The notes under the pieces were generated by a model. It was not told where the DNA came from and ran no database searches. It saw only the letters and a program-made list of their open reading frames with translations. A stretch of 64,000 nt of DNA, taken from positions 248,001-312,000 of the forward strand of contig NZ_SOZE01000002.1 of the NCBI RefSeq assembly GCF_004519315.1, read 5' to 3'. The position numbers and the translations under genes are program-made. Shown one piece after another: positions 27,675 to 36,813 of this stretch. Source of the stretch: Mucilaginibacter psychrotolerans (GTDB taxonomy: Bacteria > Bacteroidota > Bacteroidia > Sphingobacteriales > Sphingobacteriaceae). How positions within the stretch are numbered: position 1 is the first letter of the stretch; every line of letters starts with the position of its first letter.

Positions 27675-28055
27675 TTAAATGAAGCTCAATCCGCAGGCAA
27701 TAAATACATTTAACAATAAAGCAGCCGAGCAGATGTTTACATTGCGGCGTGTACTTACATGCGCCATTTGCACATTTACTTTTTTAAACCAGCGGTTGTT
27801 TAACAGGATAAGGTGATTAACCAGTAAAAAGAAAACCGCGCCGGTTACTATGGCAACGCAGGCACCAAGGCCAACGTTTATCAGATGCCCTTTAATCAAT
27901 AGTTTGGTAACCAGCATTGCGTTGGTAAGCAATACCACCAGCAAAAAGCTTACGTTGAACATCGATTTGAATTGAGGGATGCTTGTACCCTGCCCGAAGT
28001 TTTTGAAGTTCCACCTGTAAAACGCTACATAAATGGATTGATAGGCTTTTTGCAT
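27675..28055 (-). CDS. Small three-helix membrane protein, unknown function
   Basis: A 126-residue protein that I do not recognise. It has an amphipathic N-terminus (YQSIYVAFYRWNFKNF) and three hydrophobic helices: ~34-51 (FLLVVLLTNAMLVTKLLI), ~60-80 (VGLGACVAIVTGAVFFLLV) and ~108-125. Arg/Lys residues between helices 2 and 3 suggest a cytoplasmic loop. No enzyme motif is present. It is a single-gene unit with its own terminator. Confidence 0.7.
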   Translation of the reverse strand: MQKAYQSIYVAFYRWNFKNFGQGTSIPQFKSMFNVSFLLVVLLTNAMLVTKLLIKGHLINVGLGACVAIVTGAVFFLLVNHLILLNNRWFKKVNVQMAHVSTRRNVNICSAALLLNVFIACGLSFI

Positions 28056-28272
28056 AATGTGTGCTGTTTAAGTTAATAGATACTTACCGTTTGTTCGACG
28101 ATTTCGTTTACAAATAGTTTAACGTATTGCTGTTTGTTTTGTTATGCAATTTAAAATTAAATTTTGGAAAAGGCAACTTATGCCGTATAATAATTTTTTT
28201 AATCTAAACATAATCGTAAAAGAACGCTACAATTACTTAATGACGATAGCTAAACTAATCTTGTTCCGCCGT

Positions 28273-29550
28273 CTATTCTTTAGGCAACGTACTGAAATCA
28301 ATCACCGGAGCCACACCGTTTGTGGCCCTTTTAAAAGGTGTTTTCAAGGGCACCAACTCATCAAAAAAGCCGCCGTTCTTTAAAAAGAACATATTGCCGT
28401 CGATACCGCCTGCATAATCTTTACGGTAGTTGGCGTTTGCCGTGGCATCGCCGGTATAAAGTGCGCCGGTTACCTCGTGCCAATTGTTGTTACTATCGCC
28501 CAGCCATTGGTTTTTGAAATTAGCCAGGCGTATCTGGTCGCCGCTATCGGGTTCAAAATTTTCGACGAAGGAATACAGGTCGTCTAAATAGGTTTTGGTT
28601 TGCGGCCTGCTGAAACTGGCTACCAGCAGCCATTTACCGGCGGCAATATCTTTAAACCATGCCGTGTAGGTTGTGCTTTTGGTAACCTTGTCCGGTTCGG
28701 CACGCAGTAAAAAAGCATACGTTTTGCCGGCCTGCCATGGGTATAGCATATAACTTTGCCCGCCCGAGCCTTCATCGCCAAACTCACCGCCGTGTACATC
28801 AGCACCTTTTTTCAATAGTATAACTTTCAGGCTGTCGGGTATAGTTTTAGGGTCGTCTGTAGTGAATGGGCTCCATACCGAGAACAGTATCCGCCGCTCG
28901 GTAGGCGAATTAACCTGCATGCCGAAGTAGCCGCTACTAAAGCCATCGGCCATAAAGTAGGAGCCTATCACATCCATTTTGGCGGGCACGCTTATCTCGT
29001 TATAAAACCATTTTACGTCTTTTTTGATAGCTGAGGGGATATCGAACCGCAGATGCACAGATGGCCCGCGCCTGCCGAAATGATAAGAGGTGCCGGCTTT
29101 TACGTACGTAAACTTATCTGCATCCTTTGCGCCCTGCACAATCAAATCTGATACGATAGCATAAATGCTCCCTGTTTTACTTAACCCGTTCAGACTTATT
29201 TTTACGTGACCCGCTTGCAAGATATCCACCTTACCAATAGCGATGGTATCGAACCCGGCATTGCTGATTTCTTTTATAAAAACCATTTTGCCAATGGCGA
29301 TGCTGATTTTGCTTTTCCCGGCGGGCACGCGCAACCGTAACGATAAATTGAGCTGTTGTTGCGCGGAAGGCACCCTAAAGTAAATATTGGCAGTTGATTT
29401 TGGGCTGGTCCACTGCATTAAGCCGTCGTCTGTTATCAGCGCGCTACCGTTAACCCAGGCATTGCCGCCAATGGGGATGATGATTTTTGGGGCATCGGCA
29501 AAGGCCACTGAACTTACCAGGCAGGCTACTAAAAGCAATAATTTTTTCAT
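28273..29550 (-). CDS. Secreted DUF5077/DUF3472 domain protein
   Basis: A 425-residue exported protein with a 18-residue signal peptide (MKKLLLLVACLVSSVAFA). Residues ~20-140 form a beta-sandwich like DUF5077. Residues ~145-420 match DUF3472: YHFGRRGPSVHLRFDIP, VIGSYFMADGFSSGYFGMQV and GGQSYMLYPWQAGKTY are typical. Such proteins often sit in polysaccharide utilisation regions and may bind or act on carbohydrate, but no reaction is established. The GH42-like gene lies 31 bp upstream on the same strand, so the two may be one operon. Confidence 0.8.
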   Translation of the reverse strand: MKKLLLLVACLVSSVAFADAPKIIIPIGGNAWVNGSALITDDGLMQWTSPKSTANIYFRVPSAQQQLNLSLRLRVPAGKSKISIAIGKMVFIKEISNAGFDTIAIGKVDILQAGHVKISLNGLSKTGSIYAIVSDLIVQGAKDADKFTYVKAGTSYHFGRRGPSVHLRFDIPSAIKKDVKWFYNEISVPAKMDVIGSYFMADGFSSGYFGMQVNSPTERRILFSVWSPFTTDDPKTIPDSLKVILLKKGADVHGGEFGDEGSGGQSYMLYPWQAGKTYAFLLRAEPDKVTKSTTYTAWFKDIAAGKWLLVASFSRPQTKTYLDDLYSFVENFEPDSGDQIRLANFKNQWLGDSNNNWHEVTGALYTGDATANANYRKDYAGGIDGNMFFLKNGGFFDELVPLKTPFKRATNGVAPVIDFSTLPKE

Positions 29551-29581
29551 TTAATAAGGGGATAATGCCGCTAAAATAAAA

Positions 29582-31540
29582 CTATTCCCATTTAATTACC
29601 ATAGTTTCCTCTGTATCAATACTGATATGATTGCCGCCGGTTTTGCCGCCTTTGTTGGCAAATAATACCATGGGCCCGGGCGACGCAGCCTGCATCAGCA
29701 GATTAAACTCTTTGCGCACAGGAGATTTGTTGACGATGATGGTAATCGTGCTCAAGCCACTTCGCAAGGTTTTCATCAGCACGTACTTCTGCGGCGATTC
29801 GAACAAAAAAGGGATATTCATTGATGGATAGTCGAGCACTTCTCTCAGGAATCCATTAAGGCATGTATAGTCTTCCGGTATTCGGCTTCCTAAACCAACC
29901 ATCGTTGGTATCCACCAGGCATGGCCTCTACCATAGTTGTTCTTCACCGCCCAAACCTCATTGCCCTTGCTGGCTATTGCCTTGCCTGTTGTTGGGCGTA
30001 GCTGCCCCACCCATTGGAACGCCGGCAGTAAAACGCCGGCAACTGTAATATCCTCTATATTATCGATGGCTTTATACTCCAGTATATCTGCACCGAAAAG
30101 TTTTCGGAATGGAGAGCCCAACCGTGTGAGCGCAACGGCGTTTTCATCGTAATACCCGGTGAGGCCATCGGCAATTAATTTGCCGCCGTTTTGCACAAAC
30201 GCATCGAGCAAAGGCCAGTATTGATGTGGGATGGCTATTTGATGCGCGAGGATGATGGCAACGCCGGTAAAATCTTCTCTCGAAAAATCAAATTCGCTTA
30301 TTTCCTTAAAATTTGCCTGGATGCCGGCCTCGCTCAGCGCCTCAAAGTAAGCCAGGGCCGATTTCATAACCCCACCCTCATCCCGGCCTTCGTAACTTTT
30401 GCCGCCGGTTTGCAGTTTCTTTTCCACCCAGAGCGATTCGCGGGTGTAGATGATATTGATGCCGGATTCTACAACTTTAGCGTTTTCAAACAGGTCAGGA
30501 CTGGTGTTCACTACAGCTATAACTTCTGTTGCCGCCAGCAGCCGGTTGCTGGGTTCGTTCAGGTAATTCAGCATGGCCCATTCGCCGGCCTCAATGCCTG
30601 ATGAGCGCGGGTTAAGGCACCAGAATATGGCACCCTTACTTTCGGCACTAATGGCTATCCAAAGCCACTGGCTTATTTCTTCGGCACTTGGGCAAAGGGC
30701 CAGGAAACCGCTGTAGGTATTGTTGCCACCCTGCAGTTCGGTCATAAACCAGGGGATATCTCCCGCGCCCGAGCGCAATATTTCGCAATTGGCCGATACG
30801 GCCATGGCATATTGCGCCCTTTTAAAATAATCAAAGTGCCAGCTGGCGTGCGCCGAGCCGCCCAGGCTGGTGAGGAAACCGCGCCAGGCCGGGAAATCAT
30901 ACTCCGCTACGTTCTTAAATATGGCGTGGTTGTTTACATGGATGATACTATTGGGATGGTATTGGTGTATTTCATCTGCGAGCCATTTTAAAAACCAGGT
31001 ATTATAGTACAGGTGGAAACGTTCATCGGCAAAATCGAAATGGTCGTACCCTTTGCTGGTGTATTCCGGGTGCGCCTGCGCGGCTTTCCATTCCTGGTAT
31101 TTATCTGTCGTAAATTGTTCCTGCGGAAAATGCCCTACACCCGGCTCATTCACCGGCACCCAGCCATAACAGGATTTGAATTGTTTGAAGTGCGGCACTA
31201 CATTTTCGACGTACTTTGCAATAGCCACCAGGTGGTCCTCATCCTTCGGGAATTTCAGTCCGCCTAAATCGGTAAAAGCAGTAGCGGGGAACAGGTTGCC
31301 ATATATTTTAATGCCGTACTTATCGGCTGCATGGTAAGCAATGTCAAACAAGGTAAAATCCCAGCTGCCATCGGGCTTATGCATATACGTTTCAAACAGG
31401 CGGATACGGGTAACCGTCATGCCGGCCTCCCTCAGCCGCATGAACCATACATCAATTTCCTCTGCCGTTTGCCCGGGCTCAATAAAAACCTCGGCACCTA
31501 TCATCAACGGGGTGGCCTGTTCCTTTGTAGTATGCTGCAT
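29582..31540 (-). CDS. GH42-like beta-galactosidase family hydrolase
   Basis: A ~652-residue protein from the ATG at 31540 (MQHTTKEQATPLMIGAEVF); the open frame runs on to 31693, but the first 51 residues do not look like family sequence. The TIM barrel has the acid/base Glu in WVPVNEPGVGHF and the nucleophile Glu in PWFMTELQGGNN. A GATase-like domain (~420-590; VAIILAHQIAIPHQYW) and a C-terminal beta domain follow, as in GH42 trimer enzymes. No signal peptide is seen, so it is likely cytoplasmic. The substrate is uncertain. The gene diverges from the 2OG-oxygenase gene. Confidence 0.8.
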   Translation of the reverse strand: MQHTTKEQATPLMIGAEVFIEPGQTAEEIDVWFMRLREAGMTVTRIRLFETYMHKPDGSWDFTLFDIAYHAADKYGIKIYGNLFPATAFTDLGGLKFPKDEDHLVAIAKYVENVVPHFKQFKSCYGWVPVNEPGVGHFPQEQFTTDKYQEWKAAQAHPEYTSKGYDHFDFADERFHLYYNTWFLKWLADEIHQYHPNSIIHVNNHAIFKNVAEYDFPAWRGFLTSLGGSAHASWHFDYFKRAQYAMAVSANCEILRSGAGDIPWFMTELQGGNNTYSGFLALCPSAEEISQWLWIAISAESKGAIFWCLNPRSSGIEAGEWAMLNYLNEPSNRLLAATEVIAVVNTSPDLFENAKVVESGINIIYTRESLWVEKKLQTGGKSYEGRDEGGVMKSALAYFEALSEAGIQANFKEISEFDFSREDFTGVAIILAHQIAIPHQYWPLLDAFVQNGGKLIADGLTGYYDENAVALTRLGSPFRKLFGADILEYKAIDNIEDITVAGVLLPAFQWVGQLRPTTGKAIASKGNEVWAVKNNYGRGHAWWIPTMVGLGSRIPEDYTCLNGFLREVLDYPSMNIPFLFESPQKYVLMKTLRSGLSTITIIVNKSPVRKEFNLLMQAASPGPMVLFANKGGKTGGNHISIDTEETMVIKWE

Positions 31541-31576
31541 AACCGTATTAACCTGATTGGTAGGGAATGGTTTGAT

Positions 31577-32239
31577 ATGCAGGGCATACCACTTATTAAA
31601 CCTACCTTCACCAAAATGCAGGACCGCGCTTTGCGGTGCACCCAATTGGAACAAACCTTCAGCGATTTTGTCGACTCCTACCTGGATACACACGTAGGGA
31701 TATCAGAAAACTTCTTAAGCACCGCACTTTCGGGCCATTTAAAGGATAACCTCGTGTGTTTATTTGAAAACAAACTGTTGCTGGCCGCAGGCACCGGGAA
31801 CGAAACGTTGGTGGCGCACAATAAACTGGTGAGGGGCGATAGTATCTATTGGCTGGGCCGGGAGCATAACGACCCGCACGAAAATTCCTTTTTTGATTTG
31901 ATGGACGAATTTGTAGAATATCTTAACCGCACGTGCTACACGGGCATCACCGGTTATGAGTTCCATTATAACCTGTACGAGGAAGGGGCATTTTATAAGA
32001 AACATATCGACCAGTTCCAGCAGAATGGTACACGCGCCTATTCCATGATTATGTACTTGAACGCCGATTGGGTATTGGCGGATGGTGGCGAGCTATGCAT
32101 CCATCATGCGGGCCGCGAGCAACTCATTGCGCCTACCAACGGCAAAAGCGTATTTTTTAAAAGCTCCGAAATGGCGCACCAAGTAATGCAGACCAACAAA
32201 GCCCGCATGAGCATTACCGGCTGGTTAAAAGTGAATTGA
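31577..32239 (+). CDS. 2-oxoglutarate/Fe(II)-dependent prolyl 4-hydroxylase-like oxygenase
   Basis: A ~220-residue cytoplasmic dioxygenase. The Fe ligands are His and Asp in FYKKHIDQF and the distal His in SEMAHQVM; the 2-oxoglutarate Arg is in ARMSITGWL. MIMYLNADWVLADGGEL is the core double-stranded beta-helix. Start candidates are ATG 31577 and ATG 31616; frames further upstream overlap the divergent gene. Relatives hydroxylate proline residues of proteins; the target here is unknown. The 36-bp gap to the divergent GH42-like start would hold both promoters. Confidence 0.85.
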   Translation: MQGIPLIKPTFTKMQDRALRCTQLEQTFSDFVDSYLDTHVGISENFLSTALSGHLKDNLVCLFENKLLLAAGTGNETLVAHNKLVRGDSIYWLGREHNDPHENSFFDLMDEFVEYLNRTCYTGITGYEFHYNLYEEGAFYKKHIDQFQQNGTRAYSMIMYLNADWVLADGGELCIHHAGREQLIAPTNGKSVFFKSSEMAHQVMQTNKARMSITGWLKVN

Positions 32240-32244
32240 AAATA

Positions 32245-32264
32245 GGAGCGCAGAACTGCGCTCC
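32245..32264. terminator. Short hairpin terminator between convergent genes
   Basis: GGAGCGCAG-AA-CTGCGCTCC forms a 7-9 bp stem between genes ending at 32239 (+) and 32269 (-). T-tracts are weak on both sides. Confidence 0.55.
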
Positions 32265-32268
32265 CATC

Positions 32269-32955
32269 TTACTTATATTCGTATATAGTGGAATAGATAG
32301 ACACCAAATTCCCTGCGCTGAAGTTCAGGCTCACCATGTTGTACCGTTGGTCATCTATAACAGAAACAAAATACCACTGCCGCGAAGCGCTCATCGATGG
32401 ATCGTAAACCTTATTGATATCTTTATTAAAAATAGAGATGCGTTCAAACTTGTTCACATAGGCCGCTTGTTTCTTTATATTGACGAGTTTTTGATAAACC
32501 CCGCCAATCGGATCGCCAACGGTAACAGAAGCACTCGCACCGTTTATTAAAGGCCATCTTTTTAACCCAACGCCGTCATTTGTCCATACCGATTTCACCT
32601 TATCATCTTCAAAATAAATTTGGATGCCCGTACCCGTTCCAAGCGTTTCGTCTAAATAGATACTGGTGTACAAAGGCAGCTTATCCTTCAGCGTCTCCAG
32701 GCTAGTAAAAACATTGCCAACTATACTGAGATTCCCAATATGCCTCTCGATCTTTATCTCCTGTATTCTGGAATAAAGGGCCGAGGCCGACTGGCCGACC
32801 GTTAAACCCCACTGGCCGCCGCTGTTAAGCGTATCGCTCGAAATTATTTTTGGCGGTATTGGGTCTACGGTTATTAAAGGCGTTTTTGTGCCCGCTTCTT
32901 TTATGCAGGCCGAGAACAATAGCGCTATCAATAAAAGGGTGAATTGGTTTTTCAT
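32269..32955 (-). CDS. Hypothetical lipoprotein
   Basis: A 228-residue protein that I do not recognise. The signal peptide ends in LFSACIKE, a lipobox with Cys17. The mature part is beta-rich and contains two similar segments: GLTVGQSASALYSRIQEIK (~50-68) and VTVGDPIGGVYQKLVNIK (~150-167). This pattern, a small-motif 'VGdxxxxVYxxL' twice, suggests an internal duplication of ~95 residues, as in BamE/SmpA-like or DUF-type envelope lipoproteins. No catalytic motif is seen. It converges with the 2OG-oxygenase gene. Confidence 0.7.
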   Translation of the reverse strand: MKNQFTLLLIALLFSACIKEAGTKTPLITVDPIPPKIISSDTLNSGGQWGLTVGQSASALYSRIQEIKIERHIGNLSIVGNVFTSLETLKDKLPLYTSIYLDETLGTGTGIQIYFEDDKVKSVWTNDGVGLKRWPLINGASASVTVGDPIGGVYQKLVNIKKQAAYVNKFERISIFNKDINKVYDPSMSASRQWYFVSVIDDQRYNMVSLNFSAGNLVSIYSTIYEYK

Positions 32956-33150
32956 GAGGTGTTTAGTTATGTATAAATACGCGCAGTAGCAGAAAAACGC
33001 TACAGGGCGTATGCGATAATTCCAGCCGCGAATGCTGCGTATTTTGTATTGCTTTTTTATCGCACTGCCCTAAAATTGTATAGTTTACTATACGCTAAAA
33101 AAGCATTTTAAAGGGTTTTACGCTATTTTAAACGGAGGATAGACTTCGCG

Positions 33151-33158
33151 TAAATTTG
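33151..33158 (+). promoter_or_regulatory. -7 box for the 48-residue small gene
   Basis: TAAATTTG matches TAnnTTTG exactly and gives a leader of ~37 nt to the ATG at 33202. A weak TTTTA lies ~20 bp upstream where the -33 element is expected. Confidence 0.45.
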
Positions 33159-33201
33159 GCATCGTTATTATACTAATTGAGTAACTTAAAACATTACCGA
33201 T

Positions 33202-33348
33202 ATGAAAACTTCAGTACAAACCACCATCCTGTTAAAAGCATTCGATATTGAATTGAAAAGAATTATAGATGCCGATTTGGCTAAATACAAAGCAGAACAG
33301 CAGCGTAAGAAGAACCTGTCGTTCGTTAAACAATTGCTGGCCGCCTAA
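33202..33348 (+). CDS. Small hypothetical protein, 48 residues
   Basis: An open frame of 49 codons (MKTSVQTTILLKAF...KQLLAA) with an ATG start, a consensus -7 box upstream and its own strong terminator 36 bp downstream, so it looks like a self-contained transcription unit. The product is highly charged and helical: residues ~13-40 alternate D/E/K with hydrophobics (ELKRIIDADLAKYKAEQQRK). No family is recognised. It could be a small regulatory or adaptor protein. Coding status rests on signals and composition only. Confidence 0.6.
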   Translation: MKTSVQTTILLKAFDIELKRIIDADLAKYKAEQQRKKNLSFVKQLLAA

Positions 33349-33383
33349 GCAACATTTCAGCATACATCAACTCTATATATAGC

Positions 33384-33414
33384 AAAGCCTTTGCCCTACG
33401 CGGCAAAGGCTTTT
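33384..33414. terminator. Terminator after the small gene
   Basis: A 12-bp stem AAAGCCTTTGCC / GGCAAAGGCTTT with a 6-nt loop and flanking A/T. It separates the small gene (+) from the TPR kinase ending at 33420 (-). Confidence 0.85.
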
Positions 33415-33419
33415 GCATT

Positions 33420-35354
33420 TCATGCCTGGCAAGCTTTAAAGTAGATAATAAATTCAGAGCCCATGCTTGGCTGGCTATTCACCTCCATGCGGCCGCCGTT
33501 TTCTTCGGTAAATTGCTTTATCAGCATCAGCCCGAGGCCGGTGCCTGCTTCTTTATCGGTGCCTTGTTCAGATATGGCCTTGCCGGTTACCTTAAAAAGC
33601 TTATCCAGTTTCTCTGCCGACATGCCCACGCCGTTGTCTTTAATATGCACCGCGTGCATCCCCGGCGCTTCGGTATAGAAAACCTCAATGATGCCATTCT
33701 GCGGCGTAAATTTTATGGCGTTACCCACCACATTTTGCAGGATGATACGCACATGGCCCGGGTCGGCCTGTATCCGGATAGGGGCGGTTACAGTATGTAG
33801 AACCTGCTGGCTCTTGTTTTTGGAAAAAAAGCCAAACACGGATAATACTTCATTTACCATGGCAACCAAATCAATTTCTTCCAGGCTAAGCTTTCCGCCC
33901 ATTTGCTGGCTGTTGGCCCATACAAGCAGGTTATTGATCATACCGGTAACCAAGGTTACTTGTTTGTAAAAATCTTCGAAAACAGTATGCTGCTCATCTT
34001 CATCCAGGTCGCCGTAACGGATAAGCTCCAATGCCTGCAATATCGATGCGAAAGGACTGCGTAAATCGTGGCCTATTACCGAGAACACCTGGTCTTTGGT
34101 TTGATTAATAGCCACCAAGGCCTCTCGCTGACTGGATATTTCTTCTTTTTGCAATGCAATCGCCGCATTGCTGGCCATTAATTCTTTGTTCAATGCCGAT
34201 TTATGCTTGATGCTGCGCACAATAACAAACAAAATGATTACCATCGATAATGCAAATAACGACACCAGCGCAATAAGCAGGCGGTTAAGGTCAATAGATT
34301 GCTTGTTGATCTGATTTTCTTTTAACAGTTTTAGGTTTTCGGCTTTCTTTTCCTGCAGGTGCCGGTAGTTTATCTCTATTTCTTTCGCTTCGGTAAACAA
34401 ACTATCGGCGTAACGCTTGGAGTTTGCTTCGCTGGTATATGCATTTTTATAATCGCCTGTAGCAGCATAGCTCTTGGCCAATATATTGTAGGCGCGTTGT
34501 ATGTCCCACCCGGCCTTAAGGCTTAGCGAAAGTGCCAGGCCTTTTTCGGTATTGGTCACGGCCTCCCGGTATCGGTCCATGGCATAATAGGTTTGCCCGA
34601 GGCCCGAGTAGGCGAAGCTCTTTTCCCAGTTGTCCTGATAGGGCTTGTAGTTGAGTGCCAGCGTATAATGCTTCAGGGCCAGTGGATAGTTGCTGGAGTG
34701 GTAATACGTTTCGCCCATCCGGTTTAAAATCATCTGGATGGTGTGCCAGTCTTTTATCTTTTCGGCAATAGCCTTGCCTTTTTTAAGGTGTATGAAAGCC
34801 TTATCAAACTGCTTTATCTCATCGTAACACAAACCGATATTGAAGTTATTGCCGGCGATGCGCGTGCTGTCTTTCAGCATTTCGGCGTAGGTCAATGATT
34901 TTTCGAACTCGGGTATGGCATCGTGCATCCTATCCTGTGCCAGGTAAATAAGGCCCTTGTTGTTGTACGATGCGCCAATGCCTTTCTTGAAACCTATTTT
35001 CTGGCTGATAGCCATGGCCTCGTCTGATGCGCTGAGCGAGGGGAAATACGAGCCTAAGATATAATAGGACCGTGCTATGTTATTCTGCGCGCTTGCCGTG
35101 CCTTTATCAAAATGTTGGTTTTTGGATAATTGAAGGGCCTCTTTGGCCAGCAACAGGGCACTATCGGGGTTTTGGTAGAAATACTTTTCGGCCAAGGTAT
35201 TCAATAGCACTACACTATTGGTATCTGTTGCGTAACCGGGTTTCATCCTGGCATTCTTTAACTGGGCTAGTGCAGTAGTGGGTGTTTGCCCCTTGGCACA
35301 AAGCGAGATAAAAAGCAGCGAAATGCAAGCGGGTATCAGATAGTTTTTGCCCAT
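33420..35354 (-). CDS. TPR-domain sensor histidine kinase
   Basis: A 644-residue kinase with a signal peptide (ends near CAKGQ), TPR repeats (~45-330; for example YAEMLKDSTRIAGNNFNIGL and ALKHYTLALNYKPY), one membrane helix (~355-375, LLIALVSLFALSMVIILFVIV), a coiled-coil linker, HisKA with the phosphoacceptor in VIGHDLRSPFAS, and HATPase with NVVGNAIKFT, IKDNGVGMS and AGTGLGLMLIKQF. It is the same design as the kinase at 11435, but shorter, and probably a paralogue. No response regulator is adjacent. Confidence 0.9.
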   Translation of the reverse strand: MGKNYLIPACISLLFISLCAKGQTPTTALAQLKNARMKPGYATDTNSVVLLNTLAEKYFYQNPDSALLLAKEALQLSKNQHFDKGTASAQNNIARSYYILGSYFPSLSASDEAMAISQKIGFKKGIGASYNNKGLIYLAQDRMHDAIPEFEKSLTYAEMLKDSTRIAGNNFNIGLCYDEIKQFDKAFIHLKKGKAIAEKIKDWHTIQMILNRMGETYYHSSNYPLALKHYTLALNYKPYQDNWEKSFAYSGLGQTYYAMDRYREAVTNTEKGLALSLSLKAGWDIQRAYNILAKSYAATGDYKNAYTSEANSKRYADSLFTEAKEIEINYRHLQEKKAENLKLLKENQINKQSIDLNRLLIALVSLFALSMVIILFVIVRSIKHKSALNKELMASNAAIALQKEEISSQREALVAINQTKDQVFSVIGHDLRSPFASILQALELIRYGDLDEDEQHTVFEDFYKQVTLVTGMINNLLVWANSQQMGGKLSLEEIDLVAMVNEVLSVFGFFSKNKSQQVLHTVTAPIRIQADPGHVRIILQNVVGNAIKFTPQNGIIEVFYTEAPGMHAVHIKDNGVGMSAEKLDKLFKVTGKAISEQGTDKEAGTGLGLMLIKQFTEENGGRMEVNSQPSMGSEFIIYFKACQA

Positions 35355-35459
35355 AGTAGTTAAGGGAGAAGCAGCCGCCCTAATATGCGAATAAAAAAAT
35401 AAAACGGTAATAATTAATACGGCTACGCTCTGTAACTTTTATGTGTTGATCTCATTCGA

Positions 35460-35467
35460 TAGCTTTG
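35460..35467 (+). promoter_or_regulatory. -7 box for the exonuclease III gene
   Basis: TAGCTTTG matches TAnnTTTG and would give a leader of about 20 nt before the ATG at 35496. Confidence 0.4.
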
Positions 35468-35495
35468 CCATAACTAATGCCATACCCTTGCCTAT

Positions 35496-36269
35496 ATGAA
35501 AATAGCCACCTATAATGTTAACGGCGTAAATGGCCGCTTACCTGTACTACTGCGCTGGTTGAACGAGGAACAGCCCGATGTGGCCTGCCTGCAGGAACTG
35601 AAGGCTCCGCAGGAGAATTTTCCGCTGCAGGCGATTAACGATGCCGGATACAATGCCATATGGCATGGCCAGAAAAGCTGGAACGGTGTAGCCATATTGG
35701 CACGTGGTATGGACATACAGGAACGCCGAAAAGGACTGCCCGGCGATGAGGACGACAGCCAGAGCCGATACATAGAAGCATTGGTAAATGACGTGGTGAT
35801 CGCCTGCCTGTACCTGCCCAATGGCAACCCGGCACCCGGCCCTAAATTTGATTATAAGCTTGCCTGGTTCGAGCGGTTGAAGATACACGCTGCCGAGCTG
35901 CTGGCATCGGGCCTGCCCGTGGTGCTAACCGGCGATTATAATGTGATGCCTACCGAGTTGGATGCGTATAAGCCCGAGCGATGGGTAGAGGATGCCTTGT
36001 TCAGGCCGGAAACGCGGCTTGCTTTTAAAACGCTGGTGGAGCAAGGCTGGACAGATGCCATCCGAAAGCTGTACCCAACGGAGGTTATCTATACCTTTTT
36101 CGATTATTTCCGCAACGCCTATGGCCGTAATGCCGGTTTAAGGATAGACCACTTTTTGCTTAGTCCGCAGGTGGAGGGAAGGCTAAAGACTGCCGCGGTT
36201 GACCTTCACGTACGTGGATGGGAAAAAACCAGCGACCATTGCCCCGTGTGGATAGATCTGGCAGATTAG
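35496..36269 (+). CDS. xth: Exodeoxyribonuclease III
   Basis: A 257-residue AP endonuclease/3'-exonuclease of the EEP fold used in base excision repair. Motifs in order: ATYNVNGV at the start (Asn), CLQELKAP (metal Glu34), VVLTGDYNVMP (Asp and Asn), GLRIDHFLL and a final SDHCPVWIDL (catalytic His). Length and layout match XthA. It overlaps the convergent VOC gene by 4 bp at the 3' end. It appears to be a single-gene unit. Confidence 0.93.
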   Translation: MKIATYNVNGVNGRLPVLLRWLNEEQPDVACLQELKAPQENFPLQAINDAGYNAIWHGQKSWNGVAILARGMDIQERRKGLPGDEDDSQSRYIEALVNDVVIACLYLPNGNPAPGPKFDYKLAWFERLKIHAAELLASGLPVVLTGDYNVMPTELDAYKPERWVEDALFRPETRLAFKTLVEQGWTDAIRKLYPTEVIYTFFDYFRNAYGRNAGLRIDHFLLSPQVEGRLKTAAVDLHVRGWEKTSDHCPVWIDLAD

Positions 36270-36649
36270 CTATGCTCGGGCCTGCCGAAAAAAAGCACAT
36301 AGCCGTTAATGTCTACTACCTCAAATCCGCGTAATCCATCGTCATCATCCATCAGGTGTTGCCGGAAAGGAACGTCGGCGGTTTTATACTCTTGGTATAA
36401 TGCATCCGGGTTTGCTGTGTTAATGTAAGCATCCCAACGGGCCCAATCGTATTGTGTTGAATTAGGCCTGGGCATACCATCTCCCTTTAACATGATAGAA
36501 ATACCGTCGCGGCCCACCATAGTAAAAAACGGTTCGTCTGCCGGGGCTATGTGCCAAATGGCAAAACCCAGCATCTTTTCATAAAAACCCAGCGAGGCTT
36601 TTAAATCGGCCACGATAAAAAAAGGCGAAACACTGTTGAGGTTTTGCAT
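36266..36649 (-). CDS. VOC-family (glyoxalase/bleomycin-resistance fold) protein
   Basis: A 127-residue protein of the vicinal oxygen chelate fold. It has VSPFFIVADLKASLGFYEKM at the N-terminus, a DGISIMLKGDG strand, and a closing FEVVDINGYVLFFGRP, the usual end of the second half. The metal-site residues are partly replaced (no clear His near the start), so a binding rather than catalytic role is possible. The stop overlaps the end of xth by 4 bp. Confidence 0.85.
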   Translation of the reverse strand: MQNLNSVSPFFIVADLKASLGFYEKMLGFAIWHIAPADEPFFTMVGRDGISIMLKGDGMPRPNSTQYDWARWDAYINTANPDALYQEYKTADVPFRQHLMDDDDGLRGFEVVDINGYVLFFGRPEHS

Positions 36650-36813
36650 GGCTATATTGTTAAGATTAGGAAGCAGTTAATGGATAAAGCGTTATCACAA
36701 ATATAAGTTCCTGGGAAATAAAAGCAACCCCGATTTTTTAGCGCAATCAGCTGTAACAATAAGGCCATGTGTGCGTTCAATGAGATGTATTAAAAATACC
36801 TGCCACAACAACT

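Noticed and set aside
28144..28383. + strand 79-codon frame
   Set aside because: It overlaps the 3' end of the DUF3472-type gene and has no family or coding signature; the rest is an AT-rich intergenic region.
31331..31576. Longer N-terminus for the 2OG-oxygenase gene
   Set aside because: It runs antisense through the well-supported start of the GH42-like gene and has no family match.
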